A stretch of 64,000 nucleotides of DNA from Sphagnum magellanicum (GCA_021904315.1 CM038921.1:15784590-15848589); one strand, 5' to 3'. Positions 10,936 through 22,560 are shown, counted from the first letter of the stretch. Numbers and translations are program-made. Notes: generated by a model not told the origin, from the sequence alone.

Positions 10936-12285
10936 TAGGTCAGTTGGACGTTAACCAGTTGTACAAATAACCACTGGTTGTAATCTAGGTTACTCAAATT
11001 TACCCACAATCAAACCAAAACTAGGTTTGATTTTCAAAACCAGAATCAAAATTTAGTTAAAATTTCCAGATTCCAAATGATTCCATATAGAATTCATGGA
11101 ACCAAAAATTTCAAAATTGAATTTTTTTTAATTTTAATTTTTCAAAATCAAAACTAGAGGTTCATCATAAAAGTAAAGAACCACACGATATTGGTTTGTA
11201 CTTAGTCACATTTTGCTTGAAAATATTTCGTAAATTTAACTAGAAGAAAAATTGCATTTGGGCTCATTCAAGGTTGGGGTTCCATATTAAGGAATGTCTA
11301 GAATTAAAAAAGAATCTACAACGGATAATTATAATAGATTTTCATAATGTTTAATATATTCTAACTATGATTCACTGTTGTCCTCCCATAATTGGAATAT
11401 TGAGAAAACAAGCTTTTAAAAAATTCAATAATTATTGAATGTTGTACATATAATTTAAGTCCTTAAAAGGACACTAAATTGAGACCTTGACTGAGTTATG
11501 ATAATTTGTCCGTATTACGATTTTTAATGCAAAGTTCTTGGAATGCATAAAAATGATTTGCAATTGGTTTTTAAAAAACAGTTCATACCAGGAAAACATA
11601 CATTTCCCGTTATACAGCTACATGTTCGTTAGGTCAATAATTGAATGAAAAAAATCATATGAAAATGTTGCTTGTTTGTTGTTGGCTATGGAGCTGCAGC
11701 AGCTGTGATCATATAGCCTTACGCAATTTGATTTTGGATGCGCGTCATTCAAGAAGTTTTGATTCTCGGTGCAAAAAAATTTAGAAGTAGATTGTAAAAT
11801 TCGTTTGTTTATTTGTTTGTTTTTGTTTTTTGGGTTTGTTTTGTTCCATTGTCAAAAAAAAATTTGCAAATGTGCCTTGTTTCATGCACGATTCTCCTGT
11901 GGGATTTCCGATCATACTTTCGCTTACTGATTGATGAAATGACAATCTCTCAGCTGAATTGGGTGATGCCATCTGGGTTCCAGTCTTTGAGATTGTTTTG
12001 TGTATTTGCTCACATGGGTGAAGAATCAGTGGTTTTACAAAACAGGATTTGGAGGAAGATTTGTGTTTTTCCAGTGGTTTTTTCTGACCATCCTCGCTGC
12101 GCATACATTTGCATCATCACAGCCTGCGGTCGCGCATCATCTACAAAATTTATCCCTTGATCAAGTTCACCAGCTGGTTCACCCATTTGTGCTAAAGCTC
12201 CTGAGAAGCCAAGAAAATGCAAAGTTGGCCGCACTCGACAAGTACACCAGCTGCAGGATGTAAGCAACTACTGAGCCGCACATTG
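10936..12285. other. AT-rich intergenic stretch before the F-box pseudogene
   Basis: No gene is recognised. The first part (to about 11170) continues the GAACC/GGTTC-type diverged repeat found outside the germin arm. One open frame (12000-12263) overlaps the start of the F-box remnant in another frame and is not supported. Confidence 0.5.
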
Positions 12286-13463
12286 ATGGATGCATGTGTT
12301 TGGGGCAAGCTGCCAGAGATGGAATTGAAGCTGATATTTGCTCGATTACCACTGAAGGATATTGTGCGTCTGCAAGCCCTGAATACCCATTGGAAGTTGC
12401 TTATCCGCAGCTCTTCTTTCCAACAACACATGGAACAAGCTATTTTTCGGGGAGGTGCAAGGTTTGGACTCCTCACCCAAGTGATCAAAGGACCTCGTTC
12501 CCTTTGTTGGGATTTCCACATCTTTGATGCTCCAGCTTGTGAATGGAATCACTTCCCACTCTCAGGACCACCAGACACAATCTCAACAGCCATTTTCCCC
12601 ATTGCAGCAGCTGCAGGATTAGTATGCATGAGTAACGTGTACGGGGAGCCTTTGTGGTGAATCCTGTCACCAATGTTTGCAGAAAACTCCCACAAGATCG
12701 CATCTCTGGCAACATGAGTAGTTGGACCAAGTGCCAGTTCCTGGCCATGGCTTTGATGGAAATCATCCTTGACAATCATCAGCAGCAGCAGCACAAAACA
12801 AGAAGGCAAGTTTACACTCTTACAATTGTGCTAAGTCAGAAGCCATGCCCAGAAGGCTCCAACTTGAGTTCACTTCTCTGTGAGAAGCAGGTGAATGTGT
12901 CCCATTTCAGTTTTTCTGTTTATGATTCAGCAGCCGATCGCTGGAGCAAAAGAGACACCCTGAATGATCCTAATCTACTGAGGAACAAGGTCTTCAGACT
13001 CTTTCCTAGTGGAGCACCTGTAATGGCATCCACTGATGCTCTGGGGAATCAAGTGTTTCATCTCATTCCAAGGTCACTTGATGTCCTATAAAAACCTGAT
13101 TGGATGGAAGCTGCTTCAAATGACTCAAATTATGGGGCACTTGCTTATGGTGTCAGATTGAACTGGTTCCCACGATCGGTGGATGTATACAAGCTCCAAA
13201 GTGCGGGTAAGCTGGATCAGTGGAAGAAGGTAGCTTCTGTCCCAGCTCAATCCACCTCTCAGTTTCTGTGGGAATGTGTGTGTTTCATGGTCTGTAATGA
13301 CAAACAGCTGGTCCTTGTGAAATGTCATGCTAACAACCAAGACTTGCCTTCAATATTCCCCTCATCTGTAGGGACTGGTAGTGATTTGAAGACCAATAAA
13401 ATAAGCATGACGGGCTTGGTTGGATGCACATTTGAGATCAAGTTTGAGCAGTCCCGTGGCTAA
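12286..13463 (+). pseudogene. F-box protein pseudogene
   Basis: F-box proteins are substrate receptors of SCF ubiquitin ligases. The N-terminus (from 12286, MDACVWGKLPEMELKLIFA, then RLPLKDIVRLQALNTHWKLL) is a typical plant F-box with the LP..L..I..RLPL and final W pattern. An upstream in-frame ATG at 12217 adds 23 residues without similarity, so I prefer 12286. Reading stops at TGA 12658-12660 because one base is missing: EPL should continue into VVNPVTNVCRKLP, which is read one frame over from 12654. A second lesion is an in-frame TAA at 13089-13091, after which the same frame continues to 13463. Past the F-box it has the general character of the F-box/kelch class (about 390 residues in all), but no clear kelch repeats. 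Two independent lesions make it very probably non-functional. Confidence 0.75.
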
Positions 13464-14731
13464 TGTAAACAAAAAAAAACGACAGCAAGGAGAACCAGCA
13501 GAAGCTGCTGCTGCAGCCTTAGCGACTGCCTATCATGCGCCATGTCCGCTCTCCGCTCTCCTCTACCACTCCTACTTCCATTCCCTTACCCTGCCTTGCT
13601 GCATTCCCTTATCCACCATCGCCAAAGCTCTCAACGAGAGAGACGATGGAATTAGGGTTTCGTCCATCCACCGTTTGGTGAGAGATGATTGTGTTAGGGT
13701 TTCGTCCATCCACCATTCTGTGGGAGACGATGAATTAGGGTTTCAATTAGGGTTTCATCCTGTTCACGGTTTAGGGCGGCTTGGTGCTCACAGAGGAGGC
13801 AAGCTCTCCTGTGGAGGACTATAGCAAATTCAAGTTCGTTCTATAGAGTTTGAGCGTCTTGTGGTTGTTGGATTTATGAAATATTGTGTCTTTGGTAAAG
13901 AAGCTGCAATCCGCAGTGGAGTTGCGCGAGTGAATTTGTTCTTTTCAGTGCATGTTTCGGTATTGAAGGAGATTTCGCAATCAGAATAGAACTTTCGGTC
14001 TCTCGTGAGAACATTCACGACCCCCGCTCATGACGCTGGAGAATGCAAGTTTCATTATGAAGTGCGCGTCGGAGGTGTCGGCGTCTGATGAGGAGCAATG
14101 CGCAAATGAATACTCAAGAGCGTGCACATCGCTGGTTTCGAAAAAGCCGGAAGCTTCAATCTTCAAGTATGTGCTTATCGAACCTGCACAGCATCTTTTT
14201 TTCTTTCTTTTTTTTCACGATTTGCAGGGGCAGTTTTACTCTTGGAGATGCACAGGATTGATAAGCAGATCTGCAGATTTTGTTCACGATTTGCAGGCAG
14301 TGGCATTCTAATTGGAGAATCTCAGCTTGAAAACCTATTGATGAGCCATTCAAAGACCTCATTTACGACTGCACGCGATGTTGCCGTGCCTGTTCAAGGT
14401 TGCACATTTGCTGGCCAATGGGTACGCTGCCTCAACCAACTCATTATGTAACTTTTAGGGGACTTTGCAATTAGGGTTTAGGAGGGAGAAGAGATCTGCT
14501 CTGGGAGGAGCCTGTCTTGAATCCTTTGCCATGGTGGAACAACAGGTCAAAGAGGAAGGTGGGAGCTATGTGTCAATCATGAGAGAAGGAGATGTTTGAA
14601 CACATCAGGGGTACCAAGGAGATTCCTCGGGATGTGGCGTGCATCAACAACCCTGGTGTCGGCCAAAACAAAGCAATCTTTGATCAGGCTACGGGCTGCA
14701 CAGTTTACTGTGTCTCACACACAGGAAGACC
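13464..14731 (+). promoter_or_regulatory. Upstream/leader region of the PPR gene
   Basis: Between the F-box remnant and the PPR start, CT-rich sequence with AGGGTTT elements suggests a plant promoter/leader. AGGGTTT recurs at 13653, 13695, 13737, 13749 and about 14475. Several short open frames exist but none resembles a known protein. A 5' intron is possible but cannot be placed with confidence. Confidence 0.45.
13652..13770 (+). repeat. 42-bp minisatellite, each unit starting with a telo box
   Basis: Two successive 42-bp units (13652 and 13694) each begin TTAGGGTTTCGTCCATCC. A third partial unit at 13736 holds two further TTAGGGTTT copies. The telo box (AAACCCTA on the other strand) is a known promoter element of plant translation and organelle-related genes. 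Confidence 0.8.
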
Positions 14732-17700
14732 ATGAAGCAGCATGCCAAGACCAAAAGTGGTAACCATTCTTTCTTGACTCCTGAAGAGAGTCTCCTTTTG
14801 TTGAGGAATTGTGTGTCTGGTGCTTGCCTCAAGAGCATAGATATCATGCATCCATGTCATGTTGACATGGCTGTAATTCTGAAGGATTTTGAGAATATTA
14901 GCTCTTTGAGCTCATTATGTCTGATGATCTTGATCCAGTGCTTTTGTAACTGGCACATCATGTGTGGAATCAGGTTGCTTATCAGAAATAAGACTGGTGA
15001 CAGAAGTAGAACTACTGCCATCGATTCTCCAACTCTGGAAACAAGGTCACAAAACGAAGCTAAAAGGATTGCTGCTGACACCTGTGAGGACATAAGGACA
15101 CTGATCAAGATGGCACGACCAGTGAAGGTGCTGCACATTCTGGATCAACAAGGCATTCGTGTAGACTTCTTTATTTATGCAACTCTTCTGCGGAGGTGCA
15201 CTCAGATGAAAGATATGATGGAAGGGAAGCGGGTTCATGCACATATCATCAAAAGTGGAATGCAGCCAGACATCTACCTTGGCAACACCTTGTTGAATAT
15301 GTATGCCAATACTGGAAGTGTAATAGATACACACTGTGTATTTGACAAACTTCCCCAAAAAGATGTAGTATCATGGAATACTATGATTGTGGGATATGCT
15401 AAGCATGGTTATGGTGAAGAGGCTTTCAGATTATTCCACCAGATGCAACAAGAAGGCTTCAAACCTGACACTGTCACATGCACAAGCATTTTGAAAGCAT
15501 GCACAGGCCCAAGAGCCTTAGGATGGGGAAAACATGTACATTCCCACATCATGAAAGCAGGATACAATGTTGATGTGCGTGTGGTGACTGCCCTTATCAG
15601 CATGTATACAAAGTGTGGAAAGAACAAGGAGGCTTTTGAAGTTTTTTATAACATGCAAGAAGCTGGTGTGGAGCCTGACAATGTCACTTACACAAGCATC
15701 TTGAATGCATGTACTAGCCCAGCATCCCTGGAAGGAGGGAGGCAGGTTCATGCACAAATCCAGAAATCTAGATTTGATCCAGATGTACGTCTCTGGAATG
15801 CAATTATTGGCATGTATGTCAAGTGTGGAAGTATTAAGGAGGCTTTCAACATGTTTCATGAAATGCAACAAAAACATGTGGAACCAGACAGCATCACTTA
15901 CATGAGCATCTTAAATGCATGTGCCACACCTGCGACTTTGGAATGGGGGAAGAAGCTTCATGAAAATATCAGGAAATCTGGATTAGACTCTGATGTTCGT
16001 CTGGCAAATGCGCTCATTGGAATGTATGCAAAGTGTGGAGCAAGTAACGAAGCTTTTGATGTGTTTCACCAAATGCATCAAGAAGGAGCTGTGCTGGACA
16101 GAGTCACTTACATTTGCATTCTCAAGGCATGTGCCAGTCCAATGGCTTTGGAGTTGGGGAGGCAGGTCCATGCTCATATCAAGAAATCTGGATTTGACAG
16201 TGATGTTCGTGTGAGGACAGCACTTATTTGCATGTATGTTCAATGTGGGAGTGATCAGGAAGCCTTTGAAGTGTTTCACCATATGCAAGGAGAAGGTGTG
16301 GTCCCAGACAAAGTCACTTATATGAGCATCTTGAATGCATTTGCCTCTCCAGCAGCTTTGAATTCAGGAAAACAGGTCCATGTCCATGTCAGGAAATCTG
16401 GATTGGAACATGATTTGCGTCTTGCAACTGCTCTCATCAGCATGTATGCAAGGTGTGGTGGATATGAGGAGGCATTTGAAATGTACCATAATATGCAGCA
16501 ACAAGGCCTGGAGTTGGACAATGTTGCTTACATTAGCATCTTGAATGCATGTGCCAGCCCAGCAGCTTTGGAGGATGGGAAAGAGGTCCATTCCAATGTC
16601 AGTAGATCTGGATTCAACAATGATGTCTCTGTAGGGAATGCTCTTATGAGCATGTATTCTAGGTGTGGAGCAAGTGAGGAGGCTTTTAAAGTGTTTGATC
16701 AGATGCAACAAGATGGTGTGGAGATAGACATTATGTCTTACACCTGCATTCTCAAGGCATGTGCCAGTCTAGCAGCAATATCAGAGGGCAAGCAATTACA
16801 TGCCAATATCATTAAAGCTGGATTTGGGGCTGATATCCAGATCGGCAATGCTTTGATTGACATGTATGCAAAGTGTGGAAGCCTTGAGGCTGCACGCCAA
16901 GTATTTGATGTCATGCCTGAACGAGATGTGATTTCATGGACTGCCATGATTGTTGGGCTTGCTCAGCATGGGTGTGGTGAAGAGGCCCTTCAGGTCTTTG
17001 AACAGATGAGGGTTGAAGGAGTTGAGCCAAATGCAGTCACATTTGTTGGTGTTCTCTCTGCTTGCAGCCATGCAGGCCTAGTTGAAGAGGCCTATGGCTA
17101 CTTCAGCTCAATGTGTCATCAAAATGGCATCTCACCAGTAGGTGAGCATTATGGCTGCATGGTGGACCTTCTTGGCCGTGGAGGGCATCTAAATGAAGCA
17201 GAGGATCTTATCAAGAAAATGCCAGCAGAGGCAGATGCAGCAATCTGGGGATCCTTGCTTGGTGCTTGCAGAACTCATGGCAATGTTGAGCTAGCAGAAT
17301 GTGCAGCAGAAAACTGCCTCCAGTTGGAACCTAAGGATGCTGCAGTGTATGTGCTGCTTTCACACATCTATGCAGCTGCTGGCATGTGGGACAGTGTAAC
17401 AAAGGTGAGAAACACAATGAAGGAGAGAGGTATCCAAAAGGAGCCAGGTCGCTGCTGGATTGAGGTGGAAAATAAGATACATACTTTTGTGGCAGAAGAT
17501 AGAACACACCCACAAACAGAGGAGATCTATGCTGAGCTAGATAAATTGACTGGACAAATGAAGGAGGGAGGATATGTGGCTGATACCCGCTGTGTGATGC
17601 ATGATGTGGATGAAGGGGAGAGAGAACAGGCTATCTGCTACCACAGTGAGAGGCTTGCCATTGTTTATGGACTCATCAGTACTGAACCTGGGACACCCAT

Positions 17701-17851
17701 TCATATCTTCAAGAACCTTCGGGTTTGTTCTGACTGTCACACCGCAACTAAGATTATTTCCAAGATTGTCAGGCGAGAAATTGTAGCAAGGGATGCAAAT
17801 CGTTTTCATCACTTCAAGGACGGGTCATGCTCGTGTGGTGATTATTGGTGA
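14732..17851 (+). CDS. PLS-class pentatricopeptide repeat protein with complete DYW deaminase domain
   Basis: Organelle RNA-editing factor of the DYW class, 1039 residues in one exon. PPR motifs bind RNA one base per motif, and the DYW domain deaminates C to U. Visible order: N-terminal 145 residues without motifs (transit peptide presumed); first L motif 146-180, S motif 181-211, P motif 212-246; then an array in which 35-residue L motifs alternate with 35-residue hybrid motifs to residue 700; a standard S motif (701-731) and P motif (732-766); L2/S2 (to ~835); E1 (836-869) and E2 (870-903); then PG box (EPGRCWIEV, 904-912) and DYW domain. The DYW domain has the HSE catalytic triplet (971-973), CSDC (999-1002) and the terminal CSCGDYW, so the active site and zinc ligands are complete. 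The ATG at 14732 is the first in frame; the N-terminus is atypical, and translation from Met127 or an upstream spliced exon cannot be excluded. No lesion is seen. Confidence 0.95.
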   Translation: MKQHAKTKSGNHSFLTPEESLLLLRNCVSGACLKSIDIMHPCHVDMAVILKDFENISSLSSLCLMILIQCFCNWHIMCGIRLLIRNKTGDRSRTTAIDSPTLETRSQNEAKRIAADTCEDIRTLIKMARPVKVLHILDQQGIRVDFFIYATLLRRCTQMKDMMEGKRVHAHIIKSGMQPDIYLGNTLLNMYANTGSVIDTHCVFDKLPQKDVVSWNTMIVGYAKHGYGEEAFRLFHQMQQEGFKPDTVTCTSILKACTGPRALGWGKHVHSHIMKAGYNVDVRVVTALISMYTKCGKNKEAFEVFYNMQEAGVEPDNVTYTSILNACTSPASLEGGRQVHAQIQKSRFDPDVRLWNAIIGMYVKCGSIKEAFNMFHEMQQKHVEPDSITYMSILNACATPATLEWGKKLHENIRKSGLDSDVRLANALIGMYAKCGASNEAFDVFHQMHQEGAVLDRVTYICILKACASPMALELGRQVHAHIKKSGFDSDVRVRTALICMYVQCGSDQEAFEVFHHMQGEGVVPDKVTYMSILNAFASPAALNSGKQVHVHVRKSGLEHDLRLATALISMYARCGGYEEAFEMYHNMQQQGLELDNVAYISILNACASPAALEDGKEVHSNVSRSGFNNDVSVGNALMSMYSRCGASEEAFKVFDQMQQDGVEIDIMSYTCILKACASLAAISEGKQLHANIIKAGFGADIQIGNALIDMYAKCGSLEAARQVFDVMPERDVISWTAMIVGLAQHGCGEEALQVFEQMRVEGVEPNAVTFVGVLSACSHAGLVEEAYGYFSSMCHQNGISPVGEHYGCMVDLLGRGGHLNEAEDLIKKMPAEADAAIWGSLLGACRTHGNVELAECAAENCLQLEPKDAAVYVLLSHIYAAAGMWDSVTKVRNTMKERGIQKEPGRCWIEVENKIHTFVAEDRTHPQTEEIYAELDKLTGQMKEGGYVADTRCVMHDVDEGEREQAICYHSERLAIVYGLISTEPGTPIHIFKNLRVCSDCHTATKIISKIVRREIVARDANRFHHFKDGSCSCGDYW
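15422..16891 (+). repeat. Seven exact 210-bp tandem units inside the PPR gene
   Basis: Residues 231-720 form seven units of exactly 70 residues, starting at 231, 301, 371, 441, 511, 581 and 651, with no insertion or deletion between them. Each unit reads A-F-x-V/L-F-x-x-M-Q ... I-L-N/K-A-C-A-S-P ... H-x-x-I-x-K-S-G ... A-L-I-x-M-Y-x-K-C-G. Confidence 0.95.
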
Positions 17852-20800
17852 TGGTATGTGAAACTGTTACTGTGCCTGATCAGTTTGGAAGATTGTGCAT
17901 TTGCCTTAATGATTAGAGCTGTTGTGCCAGTTGGAAAATATATGTAAGCCTGAGCTTCCAGAATTGAGTTTTTTAATTTTCATTTTGGCTCATGTATGTA
18001 ACTTGCTCAAGTCCTCAGGGGGAGACATTGATGAATAATCTGCTGGGGAAGATTGGTTCCAACTTTACGAAGCATGGTTAGTTTGGAAAGTTAGTAGTGA
18101 TTACTGCAACATTCTTATGGGAAATTTCTTCCTTGATAATAGAAATCACCTAAGCACATCCCAGAAGGTGGCTATAAAAGAGTTTTAAAGTCTCACAGGG
18201 TCTTTGTGGGGTCTTAAATTCTGTTTCCTGTATACAGCTTAGTTAGTGGCAGGATACAGAACCCCTGCATTGTTTGGTGTTTCATAGTGTCCTTTGCAAT
18301 GCCTGCTTTTGTTGAAAGCAGCATTGGGAGCTTGCTACTAACACTGGAAATTTCCCAGAGCAACCAAGCCATACTAAAATTCTGGTTTGCTGTAGGTACA
18401 GGGTAAAAGGTACCAGAACAAGGACCAGTCACCTTGAGGTTTATAATGGTACTCACTGAAGGTTTGGTTGAGATAAAAAGACAATTGTATTGGCAGTTAA
18501 GGTCAAATACTGGCGCAAAATCTGCTGCAGCAGTTAATAAAGAATGGGAGTTGACATAGGCCTAAGTGTGTGCAGGACAGAGAAGATTGACAGCTCAGAA
18601 TCACCAAAAGGCCCAGAATTTGAAGTGTTGAGCACAAGGAGTTTATCACAGGTGTTTTGTCTGACTCAGCATCTTCAATGCTTTTCCATGAGTTGCTAGC
18701 CTACCCTGAATGCAGCCATCTCTCCCCCCCCCAACCCCCAACATTTAAAAGCCAAAAATGAGCAACAAACACTCTTGAGTGCAAGGCTTGGATGTTTACG
18801 GGGAATGTTGCTAAAACATACCTTGAGTCAATGTATTATGTGTCATGCAGGATATCCACTCTGGTTGATTTCTGTGGAGAAGGGTGAAGCTTCTTGGTTC
18901 ACATTTGTCTCTGTCCAGATGGGGCAGTTGAGGGTCCAGTAAGTACCTGACTGTTGAGAACATCTAGTATGGAAAAAATGATTTTCTTTGCCTTTGGTTC
19001 ATAGAAAGTGGTCGATTCTTTCTATACAGATGAATTTATGTGATGTCAAAAAGATGTGTGTTCTGGTTCTGAAATTTTGTTCATTTACACCATTGAGCTT
19101 GTAACCAATGAAAACTTTGTTGATACCATATCAGGAACTACTGGGTTACTGTTGATTACCTCAACATCCAGAACGTGTATTTGATGGAGATTATGAAGGC
19201 CTATTGAGAATTGCTCTCCTTCAGAAGAGGATTGAAGTTTGGAGTTACCACTGATAGTCTCTGCAGAAATGTTTAATTGCCTTACCTGCTAGATCTCTAG
19301 TGCTGTTAGATGTAGGTAACTGGAACTGACAAGCAATGCATTGAATGCTATTTCTTGTCTGCATCCCAAGACATAGTTTCATAGTCAATTTCTCTTGACA
19401 AAGCTTTCATTTCTTCTTGTATATGTAGCCAATGCTGCACATTAAAGTTTTAATTATGTCATTGGTCTTAAAAGATTTCTGACTTTGGTAACAGAAGTTT
19501 GGCAGGAGTCTGTTGAAAAGTGAGCTGCAAATTACTATATGTAACGTCACAGAATATCACAAGATGGAGGCATCAAGTTTTATCTTTGAAGGGTCCAGTA
19601 TTTGGACACAATCCAGTGTAAAGGGGAAGGAGGTTAGATTTTCATCCCATGTGTTTTCAATTGTATTGGTTTACAGAAAATAGGTTAAATAGTATACATA
19701 TTTGTTCAAGATGGGATTGATTATATTGGATTTGATACTGTTATGGAATTCACAGATTTATGAAATGTAGTCTTATGAGAAAAAGATCGTCTTGTCACTT
19801 TGTTCCTTCATGAAACATGGTTGTTCATGTTAGCCCCTAAAGGAGAGAAAAAAAACCTTGTTCATGGTTTTTGACAACAATAACTTGCGCCAAAAAAGCA
19901 TGTACATGAATCACCAGCCTCATTAAGGTGATAGTCCTCCTACACTAAGAGCCAAATTATGATTATTGCGACATTAAATATGACATTGGTTCCAAATATG
20001 ATGATGTCAGGAGGCTATGGTGAGATCAGTTGGTCAAAAACAAGTGCGCTCAGCTTTTAGTTGCTTGAATGTTATCCTCAAGTCCAACCAAATTACAACT
20101 CAAATCATCCATGAATCCCATTGATTTGTTTCAATCCTAGCAGTCATGCATAATGCCAAAAAACATAACAATGTTTACTAAATGGAATATGTACAAGGCC
20201 AGTCTTTTGTCAGCACCTCTTCAAATGGTGGTGAAAGATAATCTGTATTCTTCAAAACTTCAACCACACACCAACATGGTGATTACATTCTGTAACTATT
20301 CACATACCATGCATCTTAAACTCGTTGGCACTAGCTACTACCGAGGAAGGATCCACTTCACCATCCACATATGGAAGCATATGAAATCATATGTAATATG
20401 GAGCATAATTACACAAGTGGTCTTTCCACACTTGACCATTTCAAGACCATTTTTAGAAAGTAAAACCTTTTGGACAAGTACATTGAAGCATATTGACCAT
20501 CACATCTAATGTGATGGGTAGGGTTGCCAACCTGATGTCTCATAAAAGGTCCCAAGGACATTTTAGCCTAGGACATCAACTTGCCAAACACTTTGAATTT
20601 GGGCATCCTATAAACAATTTGGATCATAATGGGGTGTCATCATACCAAGGACATCTTGGTTCAATTTTGTTGATGGTAGGGAATGATGGGGGATAGTGGG
20701 GCAACAAGAAGGGACAATCGGGTAATGGCAAGGGATGAAAAGGGATAGCAAAGCCCAATCTCTATATGCATTTTTGCAACTCTACATTTTAAACCTACTT

Positions 20801-21649
20801 ATACCTTTCAAAATTTCTTACATGATTGCAATGAACTTGTGATTATCTGCACCCCGTATACATATGTAGGTTTAAATGTATATTGTTTTCTAGTATAATC
20901 TTTCATGGACCTACTTGCAATCTACTTTCTCCAAATAAACATTATTTAAAGTAAAATGCATGACCTTAAAACTATCCTTTTTATATCTGAATTTCTACTT
21001 TTAAATTTCAAAATGAGTAGGTAGGATACCTCATCACCAAACATCTAAACATTTGGATGAAATGACATTATGAAGATGTTTTGATTGTTTTTGAAGTCTA
21101 AAGCTATTTTCTCCAACTTTGAGTGCACCCATGGCATTTTAAATTGTAACATTCAATTAAGTATGCAACGAGTCATGCCTTCTTAAAGTTGGGGACCCCA
21201 ATAAGTTGGAAAAAATTCACATCAAACACATCCTACCCTATTCACTAAGCAATTTAAAACTTAAAATCAAACAACTTTTTGACAAATGGACAACATTTGA
21301 CCTTCAAGGAAATCAAATGAACCCAAATCCATTCCATTTTGAATGTGAAAATGTTCATATGAAATTGCCGACCTAAATCAAAAATCAGAAAAACATACCC
21401 ATCAATAGTGATGGGGCATGGATGCTTTTGCCAAACTTAAAATTTTAAACAATTGCTAATAGTGCCACTAGTCTAGGGTTTTAGGTTTCTTCTACATTAA
21501 AGTTCTAATGGGCTTTCCAAAATCTTGTGGTCTTGGTATGTCACCTTGCATTGCTACTCTTCATCATGTTTGGTGTGTGGTGCATGGAACAATAGTATGA
21601 GGGGAAATTGACTAAAGGAGTTCGTCATGAAATGCCCAAGTCACACTTT
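17852..21649. other. Gene-free stretch downstream of the PPR gene
   Basis: It contains the PPR 3' region and then AT-rich sequence. A C-rich tract lies near 18723-18742. No coding similarity is recognised. The 118-codon open frame at 20153-20509 has biased composition and no recognisable motif. Confidence 0.5.
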
Positions 21650-22560
21650 GTGATCTTTGTCATGATGTTTGTTGTGTTCATTATGGTCCTCTTCTTATAG
21701 CCATGAAATCCTCTCCCCCCACCCCCACTTTGCTTGCATTCTAATCCTCGTCTTGGTGTTCATCATGTTCATCTTGGTCCTCTTGCTACAACTCTTGATC
21801 CTTGTCATGATGGGCATCATGTTCATCATGGTCCTCTTGTTGAAGCCATGAAGCATGCTTTGCTTTTGCTTGGGTCATGATCCTCGTCTTGATGTTTTTC
21901 ATGTTCATCTTAGTTCACTTGTTATAACTCCTAATCCTATTCATGATGTTTTTCATGTGAATCATGGCCCTCTTGTTGTATTCATGAAATGTTGCCCCTT
22001 TTTACTTGGGTCCTTCAATCCTTGTCACAATGTTTGTCATGTTCATCTTGGTCATTTTGCTACAACTTTTGATCCTTGTTGTGATGTTCATTGTGTTTGT
22101 CATGCCTTCTTGTTGTGACCATGACACACTCCCCCCTTCTTGCTCAGGTTTTGATCCTCATTTTCATGTTTGTCATGGTCCTCTTTGTTGCATCCCTTGA
22201 CACTTGTTATGGTTTGTCCTAGTCTTCTTGTTACAACTATAAAATGCCCCCCCTTTTATTTAGGTCTTAATCCGCATTTTGATGTTGTCATGTCCATGTT
22301 CATCTTCTTGTTGTAATTATTGATCCTTGTTATGATGCTCATTGTGTTCATCTTCGTCCTCTTGTTGTAAACAAGAAATACCCCCCTCTTGTTTAGGTCT
22401 TAATCCTTGTTTTGATGTTCATCATGTTTGTTATGGTCCTCTTATTCCAATTCCTAATTCTTATTTTGATGTTCATCCAAATCTTGATCTTCATCATGTT
22501 GGTCATGTTTATCCTACCACTCCCCTCCTTCTATTGTTCTTGATTACTCTATGGTAGTTT
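21650..22560. repeat. Degenerate tandem repeat, about 135-bp period, six to seven units
   Basis: Each unit combines a C-run (CCCCCC after CATGAAAT-like sequence), a TTGGGTCTTGATCCT-like block and TCATCATG / GGTCCTCTTGTTGTAA blocks. Unit boundaries fall near 21699, 21845, 21982, 22118, 22234 and 22368. On the minus strand it reads as Asp/Glu/His/Gln-rich repeats (QQEDQDEHDEH-like) interrupted by stops. On the plus strand it gives hydrophobic open frames that I regard as accidental. Confidence 0.8.

Noticed and set aside
12000-12263. Possible upstream exon of the F-box gene with signal-like start
   Set aside because: It is in a different frame from the F-box, with no splice sites joining the two.
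15983-16711. Several minus-strand open frames of 100-119 codons across the PPR gene
   Set aside because: They are antisense shadows of the 210-bp coding repeat and repeat with the same period.
21650-22560. Plus-strand hydrophobic open frames that look like membrane proteins
   Set aside because: They follow the tandem repeat exactly and change frame between units, so the hydrophobicity is a by-product of TTG/CTT/ATC-rich repeat words.
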